Source of the DNA: Callorhinus ursinus
Taxonomy: Eukaryota; Chordata; Mammalia; Carnivora; Otariidae
Assembly (NCBI RefSeq): GCF_003265705.1
Contig: NW_020312828.1
Coordinates: forward strand, 60,638,212-60,702,211
DNA length: 64,000 nt
Reading direction: 5' to 3'
Positions 33,148 through 44,904 of this stretch are shown here, piece after piece. The notes under the pieces were generated by a model, which did no database searches, was not told the DNA's origin, and worked only from the letters and a program-made list of their open reading frames with translations. Within the stretch, counting starts at the first letter, position 1, and every line of letters starts with the position of its first letter. The translations under genes were made by a program, and so were the position numbers.

Positions 33148-33529
33148 ACCAGCCTAAGCCCTAGAAGGAGCGACGCAGGCGCATTGACCATTTCCTTTTA
33201 GTTGGACCCCGCCCTCTGGTTGTGCAGCCCCGAACTGAGCAAGCGCGAAGGTGATTCTCTTGGCAGAGGGTCTTCAAGCGCTGCGGACCAGGCCGACAGT
33301 GCACGCGCAGCGCTTGCCAGTGGCGTGAATATCTGGGTTTACCTTTAGTCTTACGCTTGTTTTAGAGGGAATACCTGTTGTTGTGCAGTTTTATTTGCCA
33401 CGACAAAAAAAATTCATTTAAAACCCTTAAACAAGCTCCATAAAATCTAGGGGTTCATTGAGTCAACCTATATTTATACATGGTCTTCTCCGAACCACTT
33501 ATTGTGATAGCTAGGGTCTGGGGCATAAT

Positions 33530-33780
33530 GATGAATACGAAAGAGATAGAACCTGCCTTCATGAAGCTTTCGGTATAGCTAGGGAGGAATTTTTAGAAAT
33601 ACTTGTACCACAAAAAATGCCAAATGTACAAGGAGACCCAAAAGTGGGCAAGTTTGGAGTGGAAGAGAAGGACTTCCTTGAAGAATTGATGTGGAGCTGG
33701 AATGTGGGCTTGAATTCCCAAGAAGAGAGAACAGGATGTGCAAAAGTCCCATGGCAGTAGAGAACAAGATAGGGGTAGAG
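33530..33780 (+). repeat. Ancient interspersed-repeat fragment upstream of RAD21
   Basis: GAACCTGCCTTCATGAAGCT and GAGAACAGGATGTGCAAAAG recall a common old mammalian repeat. Family not resolved. No divergent coding exon is visible in this stretch. Confidence 0.4.
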
Positions 33781-34129
33781 GGGGAAAAAAGTCATGTGTC
33801 TGGACACTAATGGAGGCTTCTTCATTTTAGAAAGACTATCCAGGCGTATTGAAGAGGACTAGAGTAAATGCCCCGGTGTAATTTGTGTTCTTTTGTGGGT
33901 TTTTTTTTTTTTTTTTAAAGGAAATAAAACCAGTAGGGATTGGTAACCAATTCCTTATAAGGTTGTGGTAGAGGGAGTTGCAAAGATGCGATAGCTAGCC
34001 ATCTTTGCAGTTCTGGCTTGGGACTTACTTGCAAGGATTAGATGGACTGGACTGGGGAGCCATACAATGAGACAGAGCAGATGGAGGAGGGTTATATGAA
34101 GTTAGTTTTGTTTTCTTTTGTTCGTTGTG

Positions 34130-34590
34130 TATCCCACCATCAAGTCTTCTTTCTCTCAGTGGCTTCCTTAACTGGTCTCTCTACTCCCACTCTAGTCTTC
34201 CTTCAATTAATCACTTTCCTGCAATGCAGTCTAAAGAACCTTTGCAAATCACTCCCCTCCCTCTCTAAAAACTTTTCCATAGCTTTCTGAAGGCTATTAC
34301 CCAGAATACTTGATGTAGCCCCTGCCTCCTGCTCTAGCTTCCTCTGCTGCCTGCTCCCCGGCTTTCTCACAGTGCTCCAGTCACTCCACTTTTTAAAATC
34401 ATCAGGTACACTATGAGCACTTCTCCTCAAGATTTTTGCACTGGCTGTTCCCTGTGCTTAAAACAGTCTTGCATTTTCATACCCTCCCCTTGGTCTAATT
34501 CTTAATCTTTAACATCTTAGTTCCACAGTCACTTCCTCAAGAGAGTCTTCCCTGATCCTCTGTATTATTTAGGGTAATGCTATTACTATA
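34130..34590 (+). repeat. L2 fragment
   Basis: TTTTTGCACTGGCTGTTCCC and TCACTTCCTCAAGAGAGTCTTCCC are hallmark L2 3' region text in plus orientation. Confidence 0.7.
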
Positions 34591-34599
34591 AAATAGATC

Positions 34600-34790
34600 C
34601 CCTCCCTGCCCCAAATTTCAGGGCTTTACAAGATGGCCCTACCAATTACTGCCTGTATGGGGATAATAATTTTCATGATTTTTGAAAGAATTAAATGAGA
34701 TCATATATACAAAGCACACAACATAATGCTTGGAACTGAGTAATTACTCAGTAAATTGTGGCTATTATTCTTGTTTCTTCTACTTTCTGA
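34600..34790 (+). repeat. MIR 3' part
   Basis: GGGGATAATAATTTTCATG, AATTAAATGAGATCATATAT and CTCAGTAAATTGTGG follow MIR order. Confidence 0.65.
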
Positions 34791-34917
34791 GCAATGAAAT
34801 AGCAAGCAAGGTAGGGCAAATATTTATCAGATATCCAACTTTTAAGAACATTAAAAATACCTGGATATTCTAAATGTCCCTCTTAACTATACTTGCTCTA
34901 TGACCAATCTGAAAATT

Positions 34918-35015
34918 TATCTCCCTCTCCCCCCCCCTTTTCTTTCTCACTCTCTCCCTCTTTCTCTCTCCCCCCCTTCCTCCCTTCCTCTTCCCCCTCC
35001 CTCTCTCCCTCCAGT
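34918..35015 (+). repeat. CT-rich low-complexity tract
   Basis: About 100 bp made almost wholly of C and T (CCCTCTCTCCCTCC type). It explains the serine/proline-rich open frames here. Confidence 0.9.
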
Positions 35016-35724
35016 ACTGAATTCCCAAGGTACTATCACTTCTTTTCTCTGGAACTATTTTTATTCTTATCCATTAGATCTCTACCCAAGCCCACCTTCC
35101 CTTTCATGGATTTTATATAGTTTCTTCACATACAGCCCTAGTCCCCTAAATCTGCTGGATTTGATTTCTTTTGAACAAGGTGTATGTTCTGTTCTGGCTC
35201 AAAGTCCCATCCTATCAACATATTCATTCATCTCCTTGTACTAAAATGTCAAGTTAACTTTTCTTGTTACGGAAGTTAGCTGCAGTCAACATCTCCTTTA
35301 CCTGGAAATACTTATTTGATGAATCTGCATATGTTAATTTTAATAATTGTGAATTTGTTTGGCTGAAACCATGACAGGACTGATTTAAATTATAACTTTA
35401 ATCTTCCTTTAGTTGAAAATGGTTGGCTTTTCTTTTCTGATTACTTAGTTGATGACTTGTCTGATTTGGGACAATCACTATCTGAAGAACTGGCTGCTGC
35501 CACCATCCTGAGTATGTTTATGAAAGCAGCTGTGTTCTTTCTGTCTTATTTCACAATGACATGCACACGCCCATGCATACACACACAACTGAGACTTAAT
35601 GTGGAATAAAAAACTTGTTACAGAAAAAGACGACCAACTGATAGTAGCAGAGTTATTTAAGACTTACACACAATTTTGTAGACTTGTTCCTCGAATTGCC
35701 AAATTTTAAAAAACATAATTATAT

Positions 35725-35815
35725 GTTATTTATATATATACATGTATGTATATATATATTAAGTAGGACGCATATATACATATATAGGTATATATATATA
35801 TTAAGTAGGACACAT
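35725..35815. repeat. TA-rich microsatellite with duplicated unit
   Basis: TATATATATATTAAGTAGGAC occurs twice about 50 bp apart within a TA/CATA repeat. Confidence 0.85.
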
Positions 35816-36123
35816 TGCATTAGGAGAGAAATAAGGCAGATGGACAGATTTTCAGGAGTATTTCAATGTTAAGTAATGGGTGAGTATTGAACATTCTGCA
35901 CCAGAATTTTAAAAAATCTTCTTTAAATAAAGAAAAATCAAAGTATAAAATATTTGTTGAATGAGGCCTCTAAACCTGATTAAAGAAAATCCAGAAAGAG
36001 TGAATAGCCTCTTTAAGATTTGGAGGTAGGGCAGAGAAATGGACAGAAAGTAACTGAAAAAACAATTGTAGATTCTGGCTTTTCTTGTCAACCATATCCT
36101 TTTTATCTCTAAAAGAGACTGTA

Positions 36124-36300
36124 GGGGCACCTGGGTGGCTCAGATGGTTAAGCGTCTGCCTTCGGCTCGGGTCATGATCCCAGAGTCCTGGGATCGAGTC
36201 CCGCATCGGGCTCCCTGCTAGGCGGGGAGCCTGCTTCTCCCTCTGCCTCTCTCTCTATCTCTCTCTCTCTGACTCTTGTGAATAAATAAATAAAACATTT
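36124..36300 (+). mobile_element. SINEC, plus strand
   Basis: GGGGCACCTGGGTGGCTCAG head. Flanked by AAAAGAGACTGTA at 36111 and 36301, 13 bp identical. Confidence 0.96.
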
Positions 36301-37780
36301 AAAAGAGACTGTAATATTTTAATCAAAAGGAAAATTCATTTTAAGGACAACAGTCCTAGTCAAAAATGTTATAGTCGGACAAGTTATATAAGAAGCAGAT
36401 GAAGGACAAAACATTGAAATATCAATTCTTAATATGCTTAGATATTAAGTAAATGACTGGTTATGGGGTGTGAGAGAGGGTATTGTAAGTCACAGAAATG
36501 GTATATCCTATTCAGAGCCACATCTCAGCTTTGGGCATGTGGGTTTGAGTCAGTATTGTGCTCTGGAGAGGGGCTGCAAATATCTCTGTCCAGGTGTACT
36601 AAAGGTCTGCTCAGGCAGGTAGGCAAAGAAGAATCACAAGGGGCCAGAGCAGGCCCAGGGATCTGCAGGTCTGTGGGCCAGCTGGGACTGTGAGTTTGTC
36701 AAGGATTAAGGTTGAAGCCAGGGAATGCTGCAGACGCAGAAGCTGGGTCAGGGTCTATGCTAATTACTTAGACTTTTCTCAGAAAATTTCATCATGCTAA
36801 CTGCATTTCAGTGCTGAGAGCAGTTTTAACTCTTAATCTGGGAGTTTTTGTCAGTGATTATTTTGATGCATTTCTTCTGTTTTCAAACCCATCATCTCTT
36901 CTGTGCATCCTGCTGCACCTTTGAGACTAGATGTTTATTCAAAAGCAGATGGATAGTGTTTCCTCTGAGCTCCTCTAGCCATTGCAGGATGCAGGCATTT
37001 TTGTTGTTGTAACACCATACACTTTGTTCCTTTCATTCTGTGTAACTGCTTACCAGTAGGGCAATTTGGAAGAAAATATGGTTGGGTCGATCTCTGAAAT
37101 CCTATACAACTGACAAAAATGGTAACACCTTAATGAAAAATCCTTGCAAACTTAAAAAAGACATGTTAAATTACCATTAATAAAGAAGTCATACAGTAAA
37201 TATAGTACTTTTCCTAAAAAGAAGATGAAGGTGGCTTGTTGGAAGAGGTATAAGGGAAGGTAGAAGCTGCTGAGTTATGAGACAGGGGCAAAATGCACAG
37301 AGATAAAGGAAACTAGCAGTAAGCACTTCAGAGATACAGCTTATGGCTAAACTGAGCCAAGAGCTGACTCAAAGTGAATGGGCATCATGTATAGTCCTGT
37401 GTCCTCCACGGCCTCAAATGTGTTAATATGCTTTGCTTTAACATGATGGGGGCAAAAAGTTAATGTGCCAGGGAAAGGAATCATACCTAGACTAATGTAA
37501 TTTCCATGTAATTTGGAAATTATTTCCCTATCTGCTAATCCTATGCGAGGAATTAACATTATTATATAAACTCACACTGAAAAATAACAGACGGAAATTC
37601 TTTTCCTAAGACTAAAGGCAAACTTTATTATCAGTGAGGTCTGATATATTCATGGTAGAATGGCAGAGAGTGATGCTTGTCCAACTTTCATAGGCTTATA
37701 ACTTGGGAACTTGTTAAATTGGTGATTTGCATTTGGCAGTTTGGGTTGGGGTCCAAAATTCTTTGTTTTGTTTGCTTGTT
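36301..37780. other. Intergenic, unassigned
   Basis: No gene or clear repeat is recognised. Ends in a run of 22 T at 37781-37802. Confidence 0.45.
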
Positions 37781-37864
37781 TTTTTTTTTTTTTTTTTTTT
37801 TTGGCAAGCTTCCAGGTAATTCTGAGGCTGCTGGTACATGGACCACATCAAGGAACAAGGATTT

Positions 37865-38115
37865 TTTACAGAACAGACTTTGGAACTAGGTAGACTTGGG
37901 TTTATATCATGGCTCCTCCATTTAGTAGCTGTGTGACCTTCAACAAGTTGCTCAACTTCTCTGAGACTCAGTTTTCTCATCTGTAAAATCAGGCTAATTA
38001 TATCTATACCCTCATGGCTGTGATGTTTATTACCCAAGATGATCTAAAGCATCTATCATAGTGCTTGGCACATTATTTAAACCCAGCAAATAATAGTTAC
38101 TATTCTAGTATTATT
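37865..38115 (+). repeat. Near full-length MIR
   Basis: GGAACTAGGTAGACTTGGGTT, TAGCTGTGTGACCTTCAAC, CTGAGACTCAGTTTTCTCA and GTGCTTGGCACATTATT run in MIR order with few gaps. The best-preserved MIR in the window. Confidence 0.85.
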
Positions 38116-38149
38116 ATAGTTGGATCTGATAATTTTCCCCTTCACTATT

Positions 38150-38640
38150 GATTTAGAATAAAGATCTCTATTGAGTTCCATGACAAAAACTGAGAGTTGC
38201 TTCCCAACATTTTCCCCTTTTCCTTTAGTATGGCACATGGCCCCAGGTAAAACATTACATTTCCCAGCCTCTCTTGCATATAGGTGTGGCCAAGTGAATA
38301 TGTTCTACTCAGTGATATGTGGGTGTTCCTAAAAGATTCTTAAGAAGGAGTAGCCCAGACTTCTTTTTCCTTCATCTTGCTGCTTGGAATGTGGATGTGA
38401 TGCCTGGTGCTCCAGCAGCCAGTCTGGACCATGAGCACAAGGCTTATCCTAAGGATAACAGAACAGTGAGATGGACAAGTTTGGATCCATGATAACTTTG
38501 TAGAGCTTTCATGTGACCTCTCAAGTGCCCACCTCCAGACTTCTTTCTTATAACTGAGAAATAAAGTCATGTATTGATATTTTTATTTCTTTTGTTATTT
38601 GCAGCTGTATCCAGTCCTCACTGATACAAACACTTACCTG
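38150..38640 (+). repeat. Ancient LTR- or DNA-type repeat, family not named
   Basis: CCCAGCCTCTCTTGCATATAGGTGTGGCCAAG, read in two parts, and CTGAGAAATAAAGTCATG near the end match a repeat type I recognise by pattern but cannot name. It includes an AATAAA near its end. Confidence 0.4.
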
Positions 38641-39560
38641 GTTTAAGTGCTTTATAAGATACAAGGGATATAAAAATGAATGTCTGGTCTCTAACTTCAA
38701 GTAGCTCAGTCTTCTATGTTATATCATTTAGTTGTCTTGTAGAGTACTGTTTTATAATTTTATTGAGAGAATTTTATCATCTATAAACTTCACTTTCAAG
38801 CACCCTGTTTCCTCATTTTTTTATTATGCAGATGAGTCTCCCACCAAATGTGTTCTTCCAAGTCTTTATCATACATTCCATTTTTCTTTTAAAAACACAT
38901 TTTAAATCATAGGGGGAAAAAACCAGGACTTGTAAATAGTCATGATCAGTCTCTCCAGCATTTTTCTTTAGCTTTCACAGTCACTAGCTTCATGGTGAAG
39001 AAATAAATTTACATGTTTAATCCCAAGACTTGGCAGTTCCCTATTCTAGATTTTAGGTTCACTGGCAATACTTTACAGGTTTCCTTTGAAGGCAGCATTT
39101 CATGCTATCTGAAATTGTTAGGAGATGATGAGTTTGTTGAGCCCTGGAAAGCTTTCTATTACATTTCTCTCCAAGATGCTGTCTCCTAAACCAAGCAGCA
39201 TTTCTCTTTGGCCACGTTAAGTCCACATAGGAGAGTCTCTGCACATGTTGTAGAATTATCAAGGTGCAATGGTCATGTATTATTCCTGGCTTAGACTTTT
39301 CTCACTAGGATCTTTTCCTTCTTAGCATTATGTTGAATATGGGTAACTATAGCTGCTTCTCTGCATGGTCCAGAATCAACCACCATATTAGCAAAGGTGC
39401 ATCTGATATAAAACTCTTTTCTTATGTACTATATTTTTTGTCTGGAAAAGTTGGATTTAATTTATGTTAATGTTTTACTCCAACCATTGATAGGATTTTA
39501 AGTTGCAGAATAAAAGTCTTAAGACTGGACAAATTCTTTCTACTAGCTCATGGAAGGTCA
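38641..39560. other. Intergenic, unassigned
   Basis: AT-rich. Nothing recognised. Confidence 0.45.
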
Positions 39561-39580
39561 GGTTCAAAAAGATGATAGTA

Positions 39581-39781
39581 GGGGTGCCTGGATGGCTCAG
39601 TCGGTTATGCATCCAGCTCTTGATTTCGGTTCAAGTCATGATCTCAGGGTCGTGAGATTGAGCCCCACCTCAGGTTCCAAGCTCAGCACGGAGTCTTCTT
39701 GTCTCTCTCCTTCCCCCTTGCCCCTCTCCCTGCTCATGCAGGCATGCTTACTCGCTCTCTAAAATAAACAAAATCTTTTTT
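39581..39781 (+). mobile_element. SINEC, plus strand
   Basis: GGGGTGCCTGGATGGCTCAG head, 'CTCTTGATTTCGGTTCAAG' body variant. Flanked by CAAAAAGATGATAGTA (39565) and CAAAAGGATGATAGTA (39782). Confidence 0.95.
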
Positions 39782-39829
39782 CAAAAGGATGATAGTAAAG
39801 AATTATTTATTTTAGGTGTGAAATGGTAT

Positions 39830-40405
39830 TGTGGCTTTATTTTTATTTTTTATTTTATTTTTTTAATGTTCTGATACTTTGTCTTTATTGATCTTTTTCG
39901 TCTAGTTCTATTACTTTCTAAGAAAGACATTAAAACCTCACACTATAATTATGGAATTGACTATCTCTTTACTTATATCAATTTTTTTAAAGATTTTATT
40001 TATTTGACAGAGAGAGACACAGCGAGAGAGGGAACACAAGCAGGGGGAGTGGGAGAGGGAGAAGCAGGCTTCCCACCGAGCAGGGAGCCCAATGCGGGGC
40101 TCGATCCCAGGACCCTGGGATCGTGACCTGAGCCGAAGGCAGACACTTAACGACTGAGCCACCCAGGCGCCCCTACTTATATCAATTTTTAATTAATATA
40201 TTTTAAAACTCTGTTATTAGGCTTACACACAATTATGACTTACCACTTTCTAGTAAACAGATTCCTTTATTATTATAAAATGTCTTTATCATTGATAATG
40301 ATCTTTGTCTTGAATTCTGTTTTATCTGCTATTAATTCCACTGAACTCTTGCTATGGTTACTATTTGCATGGTATATATTTTTCTGTCCACTTACTTTTT
40401 AAAAA
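39830..40405 (-). mobile_element. Old L1 ORF2 fragment, minus strand
   Basis: TATTAAAACCTCACACTATAATTATG-like text and the GCATGGTATATATTTTTCTG motif are antisense ORF2 endonuclease region. Interrupted by the SINEC at 39987-40174. The oldest layer of the mosaic that runs to 44 kb. Confidence 0.6.
39987..40174 (-). mobile_element. SINEC, minus strand
   Basis: Ends GAGCCACCCAGGCGCCCC. Flanked by perfect duplications ACTTATATCAATTTTT at 39971 and 40175. With the plus-strand SINEC at 39581 it makes an inverted pair about 205 bp apart. Confidence 0.96.
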
Positions 40406-40595
40406 TCAAAAAGTTTTTAAGTTTTTTATTTTAATTCCAGTATAGTTAACATACAGTGTTATATTAGCTTCAGGCATACAATATAATGATTCAACAATTC
40501 TATACATCATTATTCAGTGCTCATCATGATGAGTGTACTCTTAATCCCCTTCACTTATTTCATCCATCCCTCCACCTACTTTCCCTCTGATATGC
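40406..40595 (-). mobile_element. Short L1 3' end, minus strand
   Basis: TTTTAATTCCAGTATAGTTAACATACAGTG and TCAGTGCTCATCATGATGAG are the antisense L1 3' UTR of a carnivoran family, truncated after about 190 bp. Confidence 0.65.
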
Positions 40596-40639
40596 TTTAT
40601 TTTAAGTGAGTAACCTTTATTTTTATTCAACAAGAACAT

Positions 40640-41570
40640 TTTTTATTTGAAGCATACTTCAGAATGCATGGTTCTCTAAGATACATATAAAACTTTCTAT
40701 CCAAGAAAAATAGAATGCACATTTTCTTCAAGTACACACAGAAGAATCCCCTGCTTAAATCACATAAAAAGAGACATAACAAATATTACAAATTTAAGAA
40801 AACTGAAATCATAACAAGTCTATTTTACAACCACAATGGTACAAAACTAAAGATCAACAATAAAACAAGGCTGGAAAATCTACAATGTAAATATTAAATA
40901 TTTAATTTATAAATATTAACACACTGCACAAGCAATAGGCCAAATAAGAAGTCAAATGGCAAATCAAAATATGTCTCAAAAAAAACAAAAGAAAGCACAA
41001 TATTCCAAAACCTACGGGATGCAGCAAAAGCGGATGTTACAGTGAAATTTATACTATAAATGCTTGTATTAAGAAAAAAAATTTCCAATAAACAACATTA
41101 CAAGGAACTAGAAAAAGAAGAAACTTAGCTGAATTTTAGTAGAGGAAGGAAATAACAAAGGAAAATCAGAAATAAATAAAATAGAGACCACAATAAACAA
41201 TAACATAATCCAAGAAGTAGGAAATCTTCTTAGACCAATAATAAGAATGAAAGTTCTCAAAAATCTCCCAGCACTGGGCACTGGGTGTTATACGAAACTG
41301 ATAAAGTACTGAACACTACATCTGAAACTAATCATGTACTGTAAGTTGGTGAATTGAATTTAAATTAAAAAAAAAAATCTCCCAGCACAGAAAAGCCTAA
41401 GACCACATGGTTTCACTGGTGAATTCTACCAAATATTTAAAAAAATAATGACAAGCTTTATCAAAATCTTACAAATAATGGAATAGAGGAAACACATTCA
41501 AAATCATTCCATGAGGCCAGTTATTACACTGATACCAAAGCAGGATAAAAACAACAGAACAAAAAAGTCT
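40640..41570 (+). mobile_element. L1 ORF2 middle segment, plus strand
   Basis: Decoded on the plus strand it follows ORF2 after the endonuclease domain (KTEIITS, then NLRDAAKADVTVKF) to the start of the reverse-transcriptase region (TGEFYQIF, then IPKQD). Frames are broken. A 98-bp insertion lies inside. It faces the minus-strand L1 that starts at 41571. Confidence 0.7.
41275..41372 (+). mobile_element. 98-bp L1 tail insertion
   Basis: GGGCACTGGGTGTTATACGAAAC through AATTTAAATTAAAAAA, quoted in part, is the very end of the carnivoran L1 and is similar to the reverse of 53105-53217. Flanked by 16-bp duplications AAAAATCTCCCAGCAC at 41259 and 41373. An extreme 5' truncation. Confidence 0.85.
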
Positions 41571-43995
41571 AGTGTGTCTGATCTAAGTATTGCTACTTTG
41601 AGTTTCTTTTGACATCCATTTATGTGATAAATATTTCTCCATCCCCTCACTTTCAATCTGCAGATGTGTCTTTAGGCCTAAAATGAGTCTCTTGTAGGCA
41701 GCATATAGATGTGTCTTGTTTTATTTTTTTTTAATCCGTTTTGACATTCTATGTCTTTTGATTGGAGCATTTAGTCCATTTATATTCAAAGTAATTATTG
41801 ATAGAAATGTATTTATTGCCATTTTATTACTTGTTTTGGTGTTTCTGGAGATTTTATCTTATCCTTTCTTGTCTTTGTCACTTTGGTCTCTCCTTTGCAC
41901 TCAAAGGGTCCCCTTTAATATTTCATGCAGGGCTGGTTTAGTGGTCACAAGCTCCTTTAGTTTTTGTTTGCCTGGGAAACTCTTTATATTTCCTGTTCTG
42001 AATGAGAGCCTTGCTGGATAGAGTATTCTTGGCTGTAGATTTTCACTACTCACCACTCTCAATATATCATGCCACTCCCTTCTGGCTTGCTAAGTATCTG
42101 TTGAGAAATCTCCAACTAGCCTTATGGGTTTTCTTTTGTAAGTTAAGGATTTCTTTTGTTTTGCTGCTTCTAAGATGTTTTATCACTATATTTTACAAAT
42201 TTAATTACAATATGTCTTGGTGTTGGCCTGCTTTTGCTGATTTTGATGTGAGTTCTCTGTACCTCCTGGATCTGGATGTCTGTGTCCTTCCCCAGATTAG
42301 GGAAGTTTTCTGCTATTATTTCTTGAAATTTTCTGCCCCCTTTTCTCTTCTTCTTCTGCAACTCCAATAATATATTATTACATTTGATGGAGTCACTGAG
42401 CTCCCTAAGTCTATTCTTGTGTTGCATAATTCTTCTTTCTCTCTTTTGTTCAGCTTCATTATTTTCCATTATTTTATCTTCTAGGTCACTAATTCATTCC
42501 TCTGCTTTTTCCAGCCTGCTGTTTTTGCATCAGGCCTGTTTCCAATCTCATTTATTGCATTCTTCATCTCTGATTCTTTTTTAACTTTTTTTTTTTATCT
42601 CTTGTAAGGGTCTCACTGATATCTTCTACTCTTTTCTCAAGTCTAGTGAGTAGCCTTCTGATTGTTGGTTTAAATTCTCCATTAGTCATGTTACTTTTAT
42701 CTGTTTTGCTTAGATCTCTGGCTGTGGCCTTATATTGTTCTTTCATTTGGGATAAATTCCTCCATCTTGGAATTTTGTCTAAGTCTCTGCCTTCTTCTCT
42801 GTGTTAGAAAAGCTAGTTATGTCTCTTGCTTCTGAAAGTAATGGCCTTATGAAGACAAGGTCATGTAGTGCCCAGGGTCTGGCACTTCAGGGAGTCTCCA
42901 GCGTGTGCTGCATGTGCCCTGCTGTTGTGTTTTGGCTGCTCTATCCTTTAGGACAGTCGTCTGCAGAGGTTCTCCTTGCCTGCTGTGGGCAGTGTTTGGT
43001 CCCTGGCCTGAATGTGGCGACTTTTAACTAGGTGTGCTCTGGTCTGCTTGTGAAATGAGACCTGAAACCAACTCCACCAGAACTGACGCCCTCCAGAACT
43101 CTGGTCAGGAGACATGGTGTGGGCAGGGGTTTGTACTGGTCTTCTGGGGTATGGGACCACCACACTGGGACTGAGGCAAACTTGACTGAGAAGGGCAGTC
43201 CCTCCAGAGTGCAGAGACATGGGGCTTGGTGTAAGCAAGTTAGGCAGCCAGTGTCAGAGCTGCACTGCTTCCTGCAGGTGGCTCTGTTTATGCTGAGAGG
43301 TGGGGGAAGGAAATGGCACCAGCCAGGTTCTTTGTTTCCAGAGAGGCATCTCCATGAATAATGCCTCTGGGGAAGCACTCCTAGACTAGGGCACAGTGTG
43401 CCCGAGACATTCTTCAGATGGCAGTTCCCATGCTGTCTGCCCCCGGGTTGTTTGCCTGCCTCCTCTCTAGGAACAAGACAGTGCCCTCGGAGCTCTATCC
43501 CAGCCAAGCTCACTGACCTTTAAAACCCCTGCTTGTGCTTGCTCTCCCTCTCTCTGTCAAATAAATATATGATGTCTTGTCTTAAAAAACAATAACAAAA
43601 AACAAAACAAAACAAAACAAAAAACCAACTCTTAGCTTTAAGCCCCGTTGGCTTTAAGAACTCATGAAATTCAGCCCCCTCACTTTCCAAGCCAGTGGAT
43701 TTGGGGAAATGTCCTCCTTATCCATTCTCCTGTGTGCTCCTCTCTTTCGTCCTTGTCCACAACCATGGCTCCCTCTCCTCCACAGCACCTGCCATCTGTT
43801 TCTCCCATGAACCATATCTCTGTACTTCCTACCTTCTTTGATGTGGCCTCTTCTCTCCCTTTATTTGTGGAGTTTGTTCTGTCAGTCTTCGGGCCAATAT
43901 CTGGGGTATTTAGGATGATTTGATGGTTATTTAGTTGTGTTTATGGGACAAGACGAGCCTAGGGTCCTTCTACTCTGCTGCCATCTTGTTATTCC
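41571..43995 (-). mobile_element. L1 5' half, minus strand: 5' UTR, ORF1, start of ORF2
   Basis: Read leftward: 43985 is the L1 head (AACAAGATGGCAGCAGAGTA), then a GC-rich 5' UTR to about 42830, the ORF1 region (about 42770-42000, coiled-coil-type text with stops) and the start of ORF2 (about 41750-41571). It stops abruptly after the first endonuclease motifs. ORF1 is not intact. Confidence 0.75.
43525..43632 (+). mobile_element. 5'-truncated SINEC tail and (AAAAC)n in the L1 5' UTR
   Basis: CTGCTTGTGCTTGCTCTCCC, then GTCAAATAAATA, is the SINEC 3' end. An AACAAAACAAAACAAAAC tail follows. L1 5' UTR text resumes after about 43633. Confidence 0.7.
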
Positions 43996-44019
43996 ACTTG
44001 TGGCTATATTTTTAAAGAG

Positions 44020-44265
44020 CATAATTATCCTTTGAGAACCATACTAAAATATTTACATGTTAAATGATAGGATATTTGGCAGGTATTACAGAATAATCCC
44101 CAAGAAGTAGGAAGAGGAATGGGTAGGGCTATAGATAAAACAGAGTTGGCTGTGAGTTGATAGTTGTTGAATTTGGGTGAAGTGTATATAAAGGATCACT
44201 TTATCTCTTTACCTTTACATATGTTTAAAATACTGAAAATTTTTAAAAAAATAAAAAAATGAGAT
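44020..44265 (+). repeat. Possible old L1 3'-end fragment
   Basis: GTTGAATTTGGGTGAAGTG, then ATATGTTTAAAATACTGAAAA with an A-rich end, recalls old mammalian repeat tails. Weak. Confidence 0.35.
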
Positions 44266-44904
44266 TGAGATACAAATAATTTTAACCTTAAATAAGCAAA
44301 TTTCCAAAGATTTACAGAATGTTTTTCAACCAGCATTTACTGTCAACCATTTGGAATTTATCAAAGTACATTTATATATAACTACCCAATTTGACCAGTT
44401 AGTCATCTCTTTCATTTACCAACAATCAATTGGAAATAGGAATTCTCATTCACACACCTTGCTGTTAGCACAGACTCTTTATCTACTGTCTTACTATGTG
44501 AGGGAGAACTGAGATGAAATCTACCACGGTCTTCCATGCCTTATGTTGCTTCCCTACTGCCATCATTCATTTCTTTAGCACAGTGAGGCCATGAATATCA
44601 GAGGCAAAGGTGGGTAATGATTTCATCTGTCAAGGATCTAGCAGATCAATGGCAATCTTCATCTTTTCATCCTGAGGTGAGCTCTGCCACCCTCTATGTC
44701 TGTCTGGTAACCATACATCTAATCATCCATTCAATAAGTATCTATTTGATAATTGTTATGTGACAGCATGATTTCCAATATTTTAAAAACTTACTCTTCC
44801 CTTTGTATCCCCTTCTAGCTACTGTATCATTTCTCAGTTTCCCTTTAGAACAAAACTTCTTGAAAGAATTGTTTATGTTTTCCACCTCCAATTCTTCCCC
44901 TTCC

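Larger units (their letters stand above)
32280..33320. promoter_or_regulatory. CpG-island promoter of RAD21
   Basis: About 1 kb is GC-rich and dense in CpG, in sharp contrast with the AT-rich flanks. It covers exon 1, its donor and the first 600 bp of intron 1. No TATA box is apparent. A near-palindromic TGCGCCTGCGCA (33136-33147) and GACGCAGGCGCA (33172-33183) resemble NRF1 sites. AAGATGGCTGCC (33048-33059) resembles a YY1 site. Housekeeping CpG-island promoters of this kind usually fire in both directions, and in human an antisense lncRNA starts here. No conserved coding gene is visible on the plus side. Confidence 0.85.

Noticed and set aside
32262..33191. 309-codon minus-strand open frame across the CpG island
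   Set aside because: It crosses the RAD21 exon 1 donor and intron 1, is made of Arg/Pro/Gly/Ala typical of GC-rich DNA, and has no recognisable domain.
33559..33825. 88-codon minus-strand frame upstream of RAD21 as a divergent gene
   Set aside because: Coincides with an ancient interspersed-repeat fragment, and no splice sites or conserved protein is evident.
43028..43513. 161-codon minus-strand open frame
   Set aside because: Falls in the GC-rich 5' UTR of the L1 at 41571-43995, a normal place for long chance frames.
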